Positions 54,248-62,887 of a stretch of 64,000 nucleotides of DNA are shown piece after piece. Each line of letters begins with the position of its first letter. Position 1 is the stretch's first letter. The stretch is from Pseudomonas quebecensis. Lineage in GTDB: Bacteria > Pseudomonadota > Gammaproteobacteria > Pseudomonadales > Pseudomonadaceae. The notes under the pieces were generated by a model. That model made no database searches. It saw only the letters and a list, made by a program, of their open reading frames with translations, and was not told the DNA's origin. The stretch is taken from NCBI RefSeq assembly GCF_026410085.1, contig NZ_CP112866.1, positions 3,843,001-3,907,000 of the forward strand. The letters are read 5' to 3'. Made by a program: the position numbers and the translations under genes.

Positions 54248-54285
54248 CAAAAAAGCCCTGATCTCCTCAGGGCTTTTTTGTTTTT
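54248..54285. terminator. Bidirectional intrinsic terminator
   Basis: AAAAAAGCCCTGA (54249-54261) and TCAGGGCTTTTTT (54267-54279) form a perfect 13-bp stem with loop TCTCC. T-runs exist on both strands, so it serves the DUF4197 gene and the convergent LysE-type gene. Confidence 0.9.
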
Positions 54286-54324
54286 CACCGCGCACAAAGC
54301 CAGGCGGGACGATTCGATAATGTG

Positions 54325-54918
54325 TCAGGTGAGAATCGAGGTCGCCAGGCGGCCAAGCAGCACCGTCGCGAAACAACCAATGGCGAGCGCGGCGGTCCGG
54401 TTGATGACACGCGGCGTCAGCCAGTGCCGCCCGCGTCCGACGACGCCGGCGCCGAATACGATCCAGGCCGCCCCGACCGGTATCACGACCAATGCCAGCG
54501 TGCCCATGAAGGCGAGGTAACCGGTCCAGTGGATAAACGTATCGGGTGGCGCGATCAACGAGGCGATCAACAGCCCTTTAGGGTTCATCACCGTCATCCA
54601 GAAAAAATACCCACCGGTGAAGCGGTCCTGGTTCACGTCTTCCAGAGCTTTTACGCTGCGCCATAAGCGCCAGGACACCACTAGCAGGTAGGTGCCCGCC
54701 GCCAACTGGATCAGCTTGACGGCCCAAGGGGAGTAAGCCGCCAGGTAGAGCAGCGCCACTCCCCACACCGACACTTGCAGCAGGTACGCCAGGCATTCGA
54801 TAAAGGCCAGCTTCCACGACGCCCGCAGGCCGAACAACACACCGGCGCGGAACAACAGCGTGTTAGTCGGGCCAGGGGCAAGCAACAACAACATCAGGGC
54901 TGAAACGGTGGCCAGCAT
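54325..54918 (-). CDS. LysE-family amino-acid/metabolite exporter
   Basis: 197 residues from the ATG at 54918, all membrane: about six helices. LysE/RhtB hallmarks are LLLLAPGPTNTLLF at the N-terminus and FFWMTVMNPKGLLIA in the middle. An 11-codon extension into the RND gene end is rejected. It starts two bases after the RND transporter stop on the same strand, so it is likely the third gene of the MFP-RND operon. The exported substrate cannot be told. Confidence 0.88.
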   Translation of the reverse strand: MLATVSALMLLLLAPGPTNTLLFRAGVLFGLRASWKLAFIECLAYLLQVSVWGVALLYLAAYSPWAVKLIQLAAGTYLLVVSWRLWRSVKALEDVNQDRFTGGYFFWMTVMNPKGLLIASLIAPPDTFIHWTGYLAFMGTLALVVIPVGAAWIVFGAGVVGRGRHWLTPRVINRTAALAIGCFATVLLGRLATSILT

Positions 54919-54920
54919 GA

Positions 54921-57900
54921 TTACGCGACGTCCTTCCTCACTCGGAACCACGCAGCATACAGGGCCGGCAGGAACAATAGGGTCAATGCCGTGGCCACGA
55001 TCAACCCGCCCATGATTGCCACCGCCATCGGCCCGAAGAATACGCTGCGCGACAGCGGGATCATCGCCAGCACCGCCGCGAGTGCCGTCAGCACAATCGG
55101 CCGGAAGCGGCGCACGGTGGCTTCGATGATTGCCTGCCAGGGGGCCAGGCCGGCTTTGATGTCCTGCTCGATCTGGTCCACCAGGATCACTGAGTTGCGC
55201 ATGATCATCCCGGACAGGGCAATGGTGCCGAGCATGGCGACGAAGCCAAAGGGCTGACGGAACGCCAGCAGGAACAAGGTCACGCCGATCAGACCCAACG
55301 GCGCCGTCAGAAAAACCATCGCCATGCGTGAGAAACTGCGCAGCTGCAACATCAGCAACGTCAGCACCACCACGATAAACAGCGGTACCCCGGCCTTCAC
55401 CGAATTCTGGCCGCGCGCGGAATCTTCAACGGTGCCGCCGACTTCCAGCAGGTAACCGTCGGGCAGTTCAGCGCGCACGTCGGCGAGGGTCGGCAGGATC
55501 TGCTGCACCAGCGTCGCAGGTTGTTCCTTGCCGTAGATATCCGCGCGGACCGTCACGGTGGGCAAGCGGTTGCGGTGCCAGATCACGCCTTCCTCAAAAC
55601 CGTATTCGAGGGTGGCGATCTGCGACAGCGCAACGCTTTTGCCATTGTCGGTGGGCACTGCCAGGCTGGGTAACCGCGACAGTTCGGTGCGTTCATGGCG
55701 AGTGCCGCGCAGGAGGATTTCGATCAACTCGTTGTCCTCGCGGTACTGGCTGACGCTGGAACCGGTCAACGAGCTCTGCAGGAATTTCGACAGGTTGGCG
55801 GTGCTCACGCCCAAGGCCCGAGCGCGGTCCTGGTCGATATTGAGGGAGACGATTTTGCTCGGTTCTTCCCAGTCCAGGTGTACGTTGACCACGTGGGTGT
55901 TTTCGCGAACCTTCGCAGCGACCTTGCGTGCCAGGGCGCGGACTTCCTCGATGTGCTCGCCGGTTACGCGAAACTGCACCGGGTAGCCCACGGGAGGACC
56001 GTTCTCCAGGCGAGTGACACGCGAGCGCAGGTCGGGAAACTGTTCGTTGAGCGTGCCAATCAGCCAGGTGCGCAGGGTTTCGCGCTCTTCGATGCTGTTA
56101 GCCAGTACCACGAACTGGGCGAAACTGGTGGCCGGCAATTGCTGGTCCAGGGGCAGGTAAAAGCGCGGCGAACCGGTGCCGATATAGGCCACATAGTTGT
56201 CGATACCGGCATGCTCCTTGAGCAGCGTTTCCAGGCGTTTGACCTGGTCGGCGGTGTTGCTCAGGGACGCGCCTTCGGCCAGTTTCAGGTCGACCATCAG
56301 CTCCAGGCGACCGGACGCGGGGAAGAACTGCTGCGGCACGAAGCGAAACAACGCCACCGAGCCGACGAATAACATAAGTGTCAGCACGATCACGGTTTTG
56401 CGCCGTTTCACACACCACTCCACCACCCGCCTTACACGTTGATAAAACGGCGTACCGTAGGGATCCGGGCCATCGTGACCGTGCTTGGCGGCATGAATTT
56501 TCGCCAGGTCCGGCAGGAGTTTTTCCCCCAGGTAGGGCACGAACACCACGGCGGCGACCCAGGAAGCGAGCAACGCAATGGTCACCACCTGAAAGATCGA
56601 ACGGGTATATTCGCCGGTACTCGACTGCGCGGTTGCAATCGGCAGGAAGCCCGCCGCAGTGATCAGCGTGCCGGTGAGCATCGGGAAGGCGGTACTGGTC
56701 CAGGCGAAGCTGGCGGCCTTGAGCCGGTCGTAGCCTTGCTCCATTTTGATTGCCATCATTTCCACGGCAATGATGGCGTCATCGACCAGCAGGCCGAGGG
56801 CCAATACCAAAGCGCCGAGAGAGATCTTGTGCAGACCGATGCCGAGGTAATACATGGTGGCAAAGGTCATTGCCAACACCAGCGGGATTGCCAGCGCCAC
56901 TACCATGCCGGTGCGCAGGCCGAGGGAGAAAAAACTCACCAGCAGCACAATGGCCAATGCCTCGGCCAGCACTTGGACGAATTCGCCGACACCGGTTTTT
57001 ACTGCGGCGGGCTGGTCCGACACCTTGCGCAGTTGCATGCCCGCTGGAAGGTTCTTTTGCAGGCGTGCGAATTCGCCTTCAAGCGCCTTGCCCAATACCA
57101 GAATATCGCCGCCCTCGCGCATCGCCACGGCCAGCCCGATGGCGTCTTCACCCATGTAGCGCATGCGCGGTGCGGGTGGATCGTTGAAACCGCGATGGAT
57201 ATCGGCCACATCGCCGATCCTGAAGGTGCGGTCACCCACGCGAATGGGGAAATTGCGGATCTCCTCGACCGTCTTGAAGTTGCCCGAGACGCGCAACTGC
57301 ACACGCTCGCTCGGGGTTTCGAAGAAACCGGCGGTGGATACCGCGTTCTGTTCCTGCAAAGCCTGCTGCACGGCGGCCAGCGGCAAGCCGAGGGTGGCGA
57401 GCTTGAGGTTGGACAGTTCAATCCAGATTTTTTCGTCCTGCAGCCCGAGCAAGTCGACCTTGCCCACATCGGCCACCCGCTGCAGTTGAATCTGGATGCG
57501 GTCGGCGTAGTCCTTGAGCACTGCATAGTCGAAACCGTCGCCGGTCAGGGCGTAGATATTGCCGAAGGTGGTGCCGAATTCGTCGTTGAAAAACGGCCCC
57601 TGGATATCCGGCGGCAGCGTCTGGCGGATATCGCTGATTTTCTTGCGCACCTGGTACCACAGTTCGGGAATCTGCGCCGAGTGCATTGCGTCGCGGGCGA
57701 TGAAGGTCACCTGTGACTCGCCGGGCCGGGAAAACGAGACGATGCGCTCGTAGTCACCGGTCTCCATGAGTTTCTTCTCGATGCGCTCGGTTACCTGCCG
57801 CGAGACTTCCTGGGCCGTGGCGCCCGGCCAATTGGTTTTGATCACCATGGCTTTGAAGGTGAAGGGCGGGTCTTCGCTTTGCCCCAGCTTGGTGTAGGAC

Positions 57901-57986
57901 AACGTGCCCACCACGGCCAGCAGGATCATCAGGAACAGCACGATCTGGCGATTACGCAACGCCCATTCGGAAAGATTGAAACCCAT
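54921..57986 (-). CDS. RND efflux pump inner-membrane transporter
   Basis: 1021 residues from the ATG at 57986 (MGFNLSEWALRNRQ); a 35-codon extension is rejected as it overlaps the MFP stop. Twelve-helix HAE-type proton-driven pump: first helix at about 13-30, periplasmic porter domains after helices 1 and 7, and the proton-relay pair in TM4 GLLVDDAIIAVE. Sequence style (NWPGATAQEVSRQVTERIEKK) is nearer to the TriC/MexK-like branch than to MexB. No outer-membrane channel gene is adjacent, so it probably borrows OprM/TolC-type partners. It follows the MFP gene by five bases. Confidence 0.93.
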   Translation of the reverse strand: MGFNLSEWALRNRQIVLFLMILLAVVGTLSYTKLGQSEDPPFTFKAMVIKTNWPGATAQEVSRQVTERIEKKLMETGDYERIVSFSRPGESQVTFIARDAMHSAQIPELWYQVRKKISDIRQTLPPDIQGPFFNDEFGTTFGNIYALTGDGFDYAVLKDYADRIQIQLQRVADVGKVDLLGLQDEKIWIELSNLKLATLGLPLAAVQQALQEQNAVSTAGFFETPSERVQLRVSGNFKTVEEIRNFPIRVGDRTFRIGDVADIHRGFNDPPAPRMRYMGEDAIGLAVAMREGGDILVLGKALEGEFARLQKNLPAGMQLRKVSDQPAAVKTGVGEFVQVLAEALAIVLLVSFFSLGLRTGMVVALAIPLVLAMTFATMYYLGIGLHKISLGALVLALGLLVDDAIIAVEMMAIKMEQGYDRLKAASFAWTSTAFPMLTGTLITAAGFLPIATAQSSTGEYTRSIFQVVTIALLASWVAAVVFVPYLGEKLLPDLAKIHAAKHGHDGPDPYGTPFYQRVRRVVEWCVKRRKTVIVLTLMLFVGSVALFRFVPQQFFPASGRLELMVDLKLAEGASLSNTADQVKRLETLLKEHAGIDNYVAYIGTGSPRFYLPLDQQLPATSFAQFVVLANSIEERETLRTWLIGTLNEQFPDLRSRVTRLENGPPVGYPVQFRVTGEHIEEVRALARKVAAKVRENTHVVNVHLDWEEPSKIVSLNIDQDRARALGVSTANLSKFLQSSLTGSSVSQYREDNELIEILLRGTRHERTELSRLPSLAVPTDNGKSVALSQIATLEYGFEEGVIWHRNRLPTVTVRADIYGKEQPATLVQQILPTLADVRAELPDGYLLEVGGTVEDSARGQNSVKAGVPLFIVVVLTLLMLQLRSFSRMAMVFLTAPLGLIGVTLFLLAFRQPFGFVAMLGTIALSGMIMRNSVILVDQIEQDIKAGLAPWQAIIEATVRRFRPIVLTALAAVLAMIPLSRSVFFGPMAVAIMGGLIVATALTLLFLPALYAAWFRVRKDVA

Positions 57987-57991
57987 CGGGA

Positions 57992-59092
57992 CTACTCCTT
58001 GGCCGCCAGATTCACCACACGGTTGGAGCGGTCCACCGGGCGCACCTGCTGCCCCTCGTGGAGCACATGCACACCCGCCGCCACCACCCAATCACTGGCG
58101 CTCAAGCCTTCCAGCACCGGCACGGTTTTTTCGCCGAAGGCGCCGATACGCACAGGCGTGCGCTTGAGGGTGTAGTCCGGCTCCACACGCCAGACGTAGG
58201 ACGCACCGTTCTCCGCGCTGAGGGCAGACAGCGGAACGGACAGCGGAATATCACCATCAACTTGGATGAACACGCGAGCGCTCTGCCCCAACTCAGCCGG
58301 GACTTTGCCCCCGGTAAACGCCACGCGAGCCGCGAAGGTGCGCGACTTCGGGTCGGCAGCGGGCGACAACTCACGGATGCGCCCGGCGAAGCGTTGGTCC
58401 GGCTGGCTCCACAACTCCACGGACACCGACTGCCCGATCTTGAAGCGACCGAAACCCTGTTCGGGCAGGCTGATCAGCACTTCGCGCTCGCCATCGGTGG
58501 CCAGGGTGAATACGGTTTGTCCCGCTGCCACCACTTGACCGACCTCCACGGCACGTTTGGCCACCACGCCGTCCTGCGGCGCGCGCAGGACCGCGTAGGC
58601 GGCCTGGTTACTGGCCACATCGAATTCGGCTTTGATCTGCTTGAGGCGGGCTTCACCTGAGCGGTAGAGGTTTTCGGCATTGTCGTATTGGGAACGACTG
58701 ACCATCTGACGCTCCAGCAGCGTCTTGTAGCGGTCACGCTCGGCGCGCACCAGGCTCAGATTGGCCTCGGCGGCGGCGACCTGGGCGCGGCTGGCCTCCA
58801 GTTGCAAACGCACATCCTGGGGATCGAGTTCAGCCAGGGCCTGGTTGGCCTTGACCCGCTCGCCTTCGTCCACCAGGCGCTTACTGACTTTGCCGCCGAT
58901 GCGAAAGGCCAGGTCCGGTTCATAGCGGGCGCGCACTTCACCGGGGTAGCTGTCCATCGACTGCGCCGACGGCTGCGGCTGCACCACCATGGCCGGGCGG
59001 AGGGTGGTCTGGGCCGTCTCTTCATGGCCGCAGGCGGCCACCAGGAGGGCCAGACACGCAGGCAACGCAAGGGGCAGGAAAATGCTGCGCAT
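57992..59092 (-). CDS. RND efflux periplasmic adaptor (membrane fusion protein), lipoprotein
   Basis: 366 residues with signal and lipobox LVAAC (Cys21), so anchored to the inner membrane by lipid. Domains: barrel-sandwich (about 50-75 and 170-195), an alpha-helical hairpin with ASRAQVAAAEANLSLVRAER (about 105-165), beta-barrel and membrane-proximal parts. GAAAGG precedes the ATG. First gene of the MFP-RND-LysE unit, divergent from the TetR gene; a perfect TATAAT sits upstream (59127-59132, minus), overlapping an operator palindrome. Confidence 0.93.
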   Translation of the reverse strand: MRSIFLPLALPACLALLVAACGHEETAQTTLRPAMVVQPQPSAQSMDSYPGEVRARYEPDLAFRIGGKVSKRLVDEGERVKANQALAELDPQDVRLQLEASRAQVAAAEANLSLVRAERDRYKTLLERQMVSRSQYDNAENLYRSGEARLKQIKAEFDVASNQAAYAVLRAPQDGVVAKRAVEVGQVVAAGQTVFTLATDGEREVLISLPEQGFGRFKIGQSVSVELWSQPDQRFAGRIRELSPAADPKSRTFAARVAFTGGKVPAELGQSARVFIQVDGDIPLSVPLSALSAENGASYVWRVEPDYTLKRTPVRIGAFGEKTVPVLEGLSASDWVVAAGVHVLHEGQQVRPVDRSNRVVNLAAKE

Positions 59093-59126
59093 GCTGAAGG
59101 ACCTTTCGCAAATGATGCTATGAATA

Positions 59127-59174
59127 ATTATACTGGCCAGTATGTTATTAATACCAAACTCGCCAGTCCAGTAT
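59127..59174. promoter_or_regulatory. Efflux-operon promoter and TetR operator
   Basis: ATACTGGCCAGTAT (59130-59143) is a perfect 14-base palindrome. On the minus strand a consensus -10 TATAAT (59127-59132) overlaps its edge, so a bound repressor would block the efflux promoter. Further half-sites GCCAGT and CCAGTAT lie at 59162-59174, just ahead of the tetR start. Confidence 0.8.
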
Positions 59175-59185
59175 TAAAGGTAAAA

Positions 59186-59821
59186 ATGTCCGACAATCCT
59201 CTCAACACCAATAGCCCCGGGCGTCCCAAGGACATGGCAAAACGCCAGGCAATCCTCGAAGCAGCCAAATTCCTGTTCTTGAGCAATGGTTACGCCAGCA
59301 CCAGCATGGACGCGGTGGCCTTGGAGGCCGGCGTGTCGAAACTTACGGTCTACAACCACTTCACCGACAAAGAAACCTTGTTCACCGCAGCCGTCGTGGC
59401 CAAGTGCGAGGAACAATTGCCGGTGATGTATTTCGAGATGCCCGAAGGCGTGCCGGTGGAAACGGTACTGCTGACCATCGCCCGGGGTTTCCATCGGCTG
59501 ATCAACAGCGAAGAATCGGTGAACCTGCACCGGTTGATGATGACCACCGGCAGCCAGGACGTGAAACTCTCACAGATCTTTTTCGAGGCCGGCCCGATGC
59601 GCATGCTGCAGGGCATGGAGCGTCTGCTCAGCACAATCAACCGGAGTGGCGCCCTGAGCATCGACGAGCCGTTCAAGGCGGCCGAGCATTTCTTCTGCCT
59701 GCTCAAAGGCACGGCGAACTTCTGCCTGCTGTATGGCTGCGGCGGCCAATTGAGTGAAGACGCCGCCGAAGCCCATGTGCAGGATGTGGTGGGATTGTTT
59801 ATGCGGGCCTATAAGCCTTGA
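59186..59821 (+). CDS. TetR-family repressor of the adjacent efflux operon
   Basis: 211 residues from the ATG at 59186 with AAAGG upstream; a far longer in-frame extension runs antisense through the MFP gene and is rejected. N-terminal HTH MDAVALEAGVSKLTVYNHF (about residues 35-55 region) in a TetR fold, then an all-helical ligand-binding domain with a C-terminal AefR/TetR-C-like segment. It is divergent from the MFP-RND genes with a shared operator palindrome, so it most likely represses both them and itself. The inducer is unknown. Confidence 0.92.
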   Translation: MSDNPLNTNSPGRPKDMAKRQAILEAAKFLFLSNGYASTSMDAVALEAGVSKLTVYNHFTDKETLFTAAVVAKCEEQLPVMYFEMPEGVPVETVLLTIARGFHRLINSEESVNLHRLMMTTGSQDVKLSQIFFEAGPMRMLQGMERLLSTINRSGALSIDEPFKAAEHFFCLLKGTANFCLLYGCGGQLSEDAAEAHVQDVVGLFMRAYKP

Positions 59822-59827
59822 AGGATT

Positions 59828-60610
59828 TCAGGGCTTGAGTGCTTTTTTGGGGTAAATGTCATAGCGACTGGATTTACCCTCCAGCGCATGGCTTGGCTTG
59901 GGCCCTTCGATGCACGGCGCCTTGCGCGGGCGCTTGACCACCACGCGGTGGCTGGCCAGGGCCAATGCTGCGGCGAGCAGGGCCTGAGCATCCGGGTCAT
60001 CGCCCACCAGTGGACGGAACAGGCGCATTTCCTTCTTCACCAGGGCCGTTTTCTCACGATGCGGAAACATCGGATCGAGGTAGATGACCTGAGGCGGCTC
60101 GCCTTCCCAGTTGCGCATCACCTCGATGGAGTTGCCCTTCAGCAACTGCATGCGCGCCACGATCGGCGCCACCTCGAAATCATCCGCGCCACGCGCCAGG
60201 CCGTCTTCAAGCAAAGCGCCAATCAACGGTTGGCGTTCGATCAGGCTCATATCGCAACCCAGGCTGGCCAGCACGAAGGCATCCTTGCCCAAACCGGCCG
60301 TGGCATCCAGCACTCGCGGGCGTACGCCCTGGGCGATGCCCACGGCCTTGGCAATCATCTGCCCGCTGCCTCCGCCATATAACCGTCGGTGCGCCGCGCC
60401 ACCCTCAACAAAGTCCACACGCACCGGCCCCGGCGCGTCAGGGCTCAGTTGCTGCAATTGCAGGCCGTGTTCGCCGACCTGCAAGGAAAAATCCGCATCC
60501 GCCAGCATTAGCGGCAAGCCAAGCTGGGCAGCCCACTGCTCGGCGCGGGCCTGGAAAGCGTCGGCCAAGGCCTCGACCCGGATGCGGCTGGCCGCTGGTT
60601 GTTCGCTCAT
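59828..60610 (-). CDS. rsmJ: 16S rRNA (guanine-1516-N2)-methyltransferase RsmJ
   Basis: SAM-dependent enzyme methylating G1516 of 16S rRNA (formerly YhiQ). 260 residues from the ATG at 60610; an adjacent upstream TTG adds one residue. Rossmann motif [17 protein letters not shown], then [12 protein letters not shown], and the catalytic-type motif [19 protein letters not shown]. The C-terminus [12 protein letters not shown] is typical. It converges on the tetR gene with a six-base gap and is divergent from the unknown gene at 60707. Confidence 0.93.
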   Translation of the reverse strand: MSEQPAASRIRVEALADAFQARAEQWAAQLGLPLMLADADFSLQVGEHGLQLQQLSPDAPGPVRVDFVEGGAAHRRLYGGGSGQMIAKAVGIAQGVRPRVLDATAGLGKDAFVLASLGCDMSLIERQPLIGALLEDGLARGADDFEVAPIVARMQLLKGNSIEVMRNWEGEPPQVIYLDPMFPHREKTALVKKEMRLFRPLVGDDPDAQALLAAALALASHRVVVKRPRKAPCIEGPKPSHALEGKSSRYDIYPKKALKP

Positions 60611-60706
60611 CAATCGCTACGCTCAAAAATATTAAGGATCGGCCAATACCGGCCGATAAAACCAACAGTCAGGTATTTTGCCAGAGCTGAGCGTCGACCG
60701 AAGAAA

Positions 60707-61327
60707 ATGTCAGACATTCTCCCCCTAACCATCGGTGTACTGCCGACCCACAACCACTACGGCCTGCGCAATACACAAGCGCTGGCCGGCGTGAGTCATG
60801 TGTGGCAGGACTTCTTCGCCCGGGCATTGGCCGAGCAGCTCGGCGACACGCCGGACGCGCTGGCGGCCCAGGCGCCGGCACCGATGGACCCGGCGGTAGA
60901 ACCCAGCGCCGGCGCCGACCTGCTGTCGCAGATCCTCACTCAGCGCGAGTGCGACGTCAAAGACACCGAAATCGCCCCGCCAGAACCGTTGTTCCTGCCC
61001 ATCGCTGAATTCGAAACCGAGTTGCTGCCACCGGCCGCCACGCCATTCCCGGAAGAGGAAATCGTCGCCCAGCAGCGCCAGCAGAACTTCGAAAGCGGCT
61101 GGGTACGCCCTATCGTACTGAGCGCCGGGCAGCCGTTACCGGAGCCAGGCCCAGCGCCGCAACCGCGCGCCCTGCACTTGCCGATCGCCGAGTTTGAACT
61201 GGACCTGTTGCCACCGCCGCCTACGCCTTACCCCGAAGAAGCGTTGGTGGAGCAGCAAAAAGCCCTGGACTTCGACTACTACTGGGCGCGCCCATTGATC
61301 ACCCATAACCTGCGCCTGGCCGCCTGA
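60707..61327 (+). CDS. Unknown protein with an internal 61-residue-offset duplication
   Basis: 206 residues from the ATG at 60707 (GAAGAAA upstream, modest site). I recognise no family. An N-terminal part (1-85) resembles no known domain; then residues 95-136 and 156-197 align without a gap at an offset of 61, with 24 identities of 42 by hand. Shared core: LPIAEFE, LLPP, TP-PEE, V-QQ, F, W-RP. Acidic and Pro-rich, no signal peptide or membrane helix. It is divergent from rsmJ and ends four bases before the convergent extensin-like gene. It may be a scaffold binding two copies of a partner (inference only). Confidence 0.8.
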   Translation: MSDILPLTIGVLPTHNHYGLRNTQALAGVSHVWQDFFARALAEQLGDTPDALAAQAPAPMDPAVEPSAGADLLSQILTQRECDVKDTEIAPPEPLFLPIAEFETELLPPAATPFPEEEIVAQQRQQNFESGWVRPIVLSAGQPLPEPGPAPQPRALHLPIAEFELDLLPPPPTPYPEEALVEQQKALDFDYYWARPLITHNLRLAA

Positions 61328-61330
61328 TCC

Positions 61331-62029
61331 TCAGCGACACACCCACCAGCGCCCCATATCCAGGTGAAAGTGATTACGGTGCGCGGCGTTGTAGTCCGGG
61401 CTTAATACCACATTGAAATCATCACAGGCACTGTCGCGCACCTGGCGAAGGAACCGCGCATTGGCGCCCTCCCCCGGCCAATCTCGGAGCACGCTGATGC
61501 TGCGTCCGTCGGCCAAGCGAAAGCCGGCGATATCCAGCGCATTGGCCGATGCATGCTGGCTCATTCGCCCGCCGGCACGGTTATACATCGTGCGGCAGGC
61601 AAAACTGCCCAGGTGATCGACCCGCGTCACGGCTTGGCCAAACGCCGCCTGGGCCGCCGGTTGCAGGCTGTGGCGCTCAAACAGCGCGAACGCCACGGCC
61701 AGCGGGCAACTGGCGAGAAAGCTGCTGCTCAATCCCACCTCTGCACCCTGCACGCGCAAGGTGTTGCGCAATGGACAGGCGGCATCGGCGGGTGAATCAG
61801 CTTGATGGCTCACGCGCAAGCCTGAAGTCTTCAGCACCTGGTCGCACAGCGCCGGGTCGTCCTGCAGACGTCCCAGCTTAAAACGCGTCAACAGGTTCGG
61901 GCTGGCGCGCACATCCAGCGGCGCCCATGGATTCCACTCTGATGCCAACGGCACCCAGCCACGCCACACACCAACAACCACCGCGCCGCCCAGCACCAGC
62001 AGCACGCCCATCGCCTTGATAAACCGCAT
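61331..62029 (-). CDS. Extensin-like C-terminal domain protein (putative peptidoglycan-active)
   Basis: 232 residues with one N-terminal membrane anchor (about 5-22, MGVLLVLGGAVVVGVW), rest periplasmic. C-terminal half has SQHASANALDIAGF and HRNHFHLDMG, the H...D...H pattern of M15-like zinc DD/LD-peptidases that the bacterial extensin-like family shares; paired Cys residues (C139-like in SFACRTM, CDDF, C-terminal WVCR) suggest disulfides. Probably acts on cell wall peptides, unproven. It starts four bases after the PEP-mutase-like gene stop. Confidence 0.82.
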   Translation of the reverse strand: MRFIKAMGVLLVLGGAVVVGVWRGWVPLASEWNPWAPLDVRASPNLLTRFKLGRLQDDPALCDQVLKTSGLRVSHQADSPADAACPLRNTLRVQGAEVGLSSSFLASCPLAVAFALFERHSLQPAAQAAFGQAVTRVDHLGSFACRTMYNRAGGRMSQHASANALDIAGFRLADGRSISVLRDWPGEGANARFLRQVRDSACDDFNVVLSPDYNAAHRNHFHLDMGRWWVCR

Positions 62030-62032
62030 GGG

Positions 62033-62860
62033 TCAGACCTTGAAAAACTGATTGGCCGTGCTGAACGGCATCGAGCGATCGGTAAAGGTAAAGGTGCCCA
62101 GTTCGCGGATTTCCTGAGCCGCGCGATAGAACTCGCCGTAAGCGGCCAGCGCCATCGCCGAGCCGACGCTGATGCGCTTGACGCCCATCGCGCTCAATTG
62201 CGCGACGCTGAGTTTCAGCGCACCGGACATCAACACATTCACCGGTTTGGGCGCGACCGCCTTGACCACCGCCAACACCTCATCGGCAGTTCGCAGGCCC
62301 GGCGCGTAAAGCACATCGGCACCGGCCTCGGCGTAGGCCTGCAGACGGCGGAGGGTGTCGGGCAGATCCAGACGACCATGCAGAAGGTTTTCCGCGCGGG
62401 CGGTGAGCGTGAACGCAAACGGCAAACTGCGGGCCGCGACTACCGCCGCTTGTACTCGCTCCACAGACAGGTCGAAGGCATAAATGGGATCGCCAGAGTG
62501 TCCGGTGGCGTCTTCGATGGAACCGCCGACAATACCCGTGGCCGCCGCACGCAGGATGGTCTGGGCGCAGCCATCCGGGCTGTCGCTGAAGCCGTTTTCC
62601 AGGTCGGCCGCCACCGGCAGTGTCGTGGCCTGGGCGATCTGGTGCGCGTTGAGCAAGGTGTCGTCCAGAGACAACGCGCCCTCCGCATCCGGCCGACCAA
62701 GGCTGAAGGCATAACCCGCGCTGGTGGTGGCCAAGGCTTCGAACCCCAGGCTGGCAAGCATCACGGCGGAACCGGCGTCCCACGGGTTGGGCATCACGAA
62801 CGCGCGGTCGCGTTCATGCAGGAGCTTGAAGGTTTCGGCGCGAAGGGTTTGAGCATCCAT
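62033..62860 (-). CDS. Isocitrate lyase/PEP mutase superfamily protein
   Basis: 275 residues, TIM-barrel of the PEP mutase/2-methylisocitrate lyase type. Visible: opening NPWDAGSAVMLASLGFEALA, ADLENGFSD (metal-site Asp/Glu), GSIEDATG, and TARAENLLHG. It lacks the KKCGH-type loop Cys of true isocitrate/methylisocitrate lyases, and the family includes many proteins of unknown activity acting on alpha-oxyacid or phosphonate-like substrates. Good GGAG site. Between the extensin-like and DUF72 genes on the same strand. Confidence 0.82.
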   Translation of the reverse strand: MDAQTLRAETFKLLHERDRAFVMPNPWDAGSAVMLASLGFEALATTSAGYAFSLGRPDAEGALSLDDTLLNAHQIAQATTLPVAADLENGFSDSPDGCAQTILRAAATGIVGGSIEDATGHSGDPIYAFDLSVERVQAAVVAARSLPFAFTLTARAENLLHGRLDLPDTLRRLQAYAEAGADVLYAPGLRTADEVLAVVKAVAPKPVNVLMSGALKLSVAQLSAMGVKRISVGSAMALAAYGEFYRAAQEIRELGTFTFTDRSMPFSTANQFFKV

Positions 62861-62887
62861 GGCAGGCTCCAGGCGGGAAAAGGAACC

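Noticed and set aside
58688..59185. N-terminal extension of the TetR gene through the MFP gene
   Set aside because: Antisense to the MFP; the TetR domain begins at the ATG at 59186, which has its own ribosome site.
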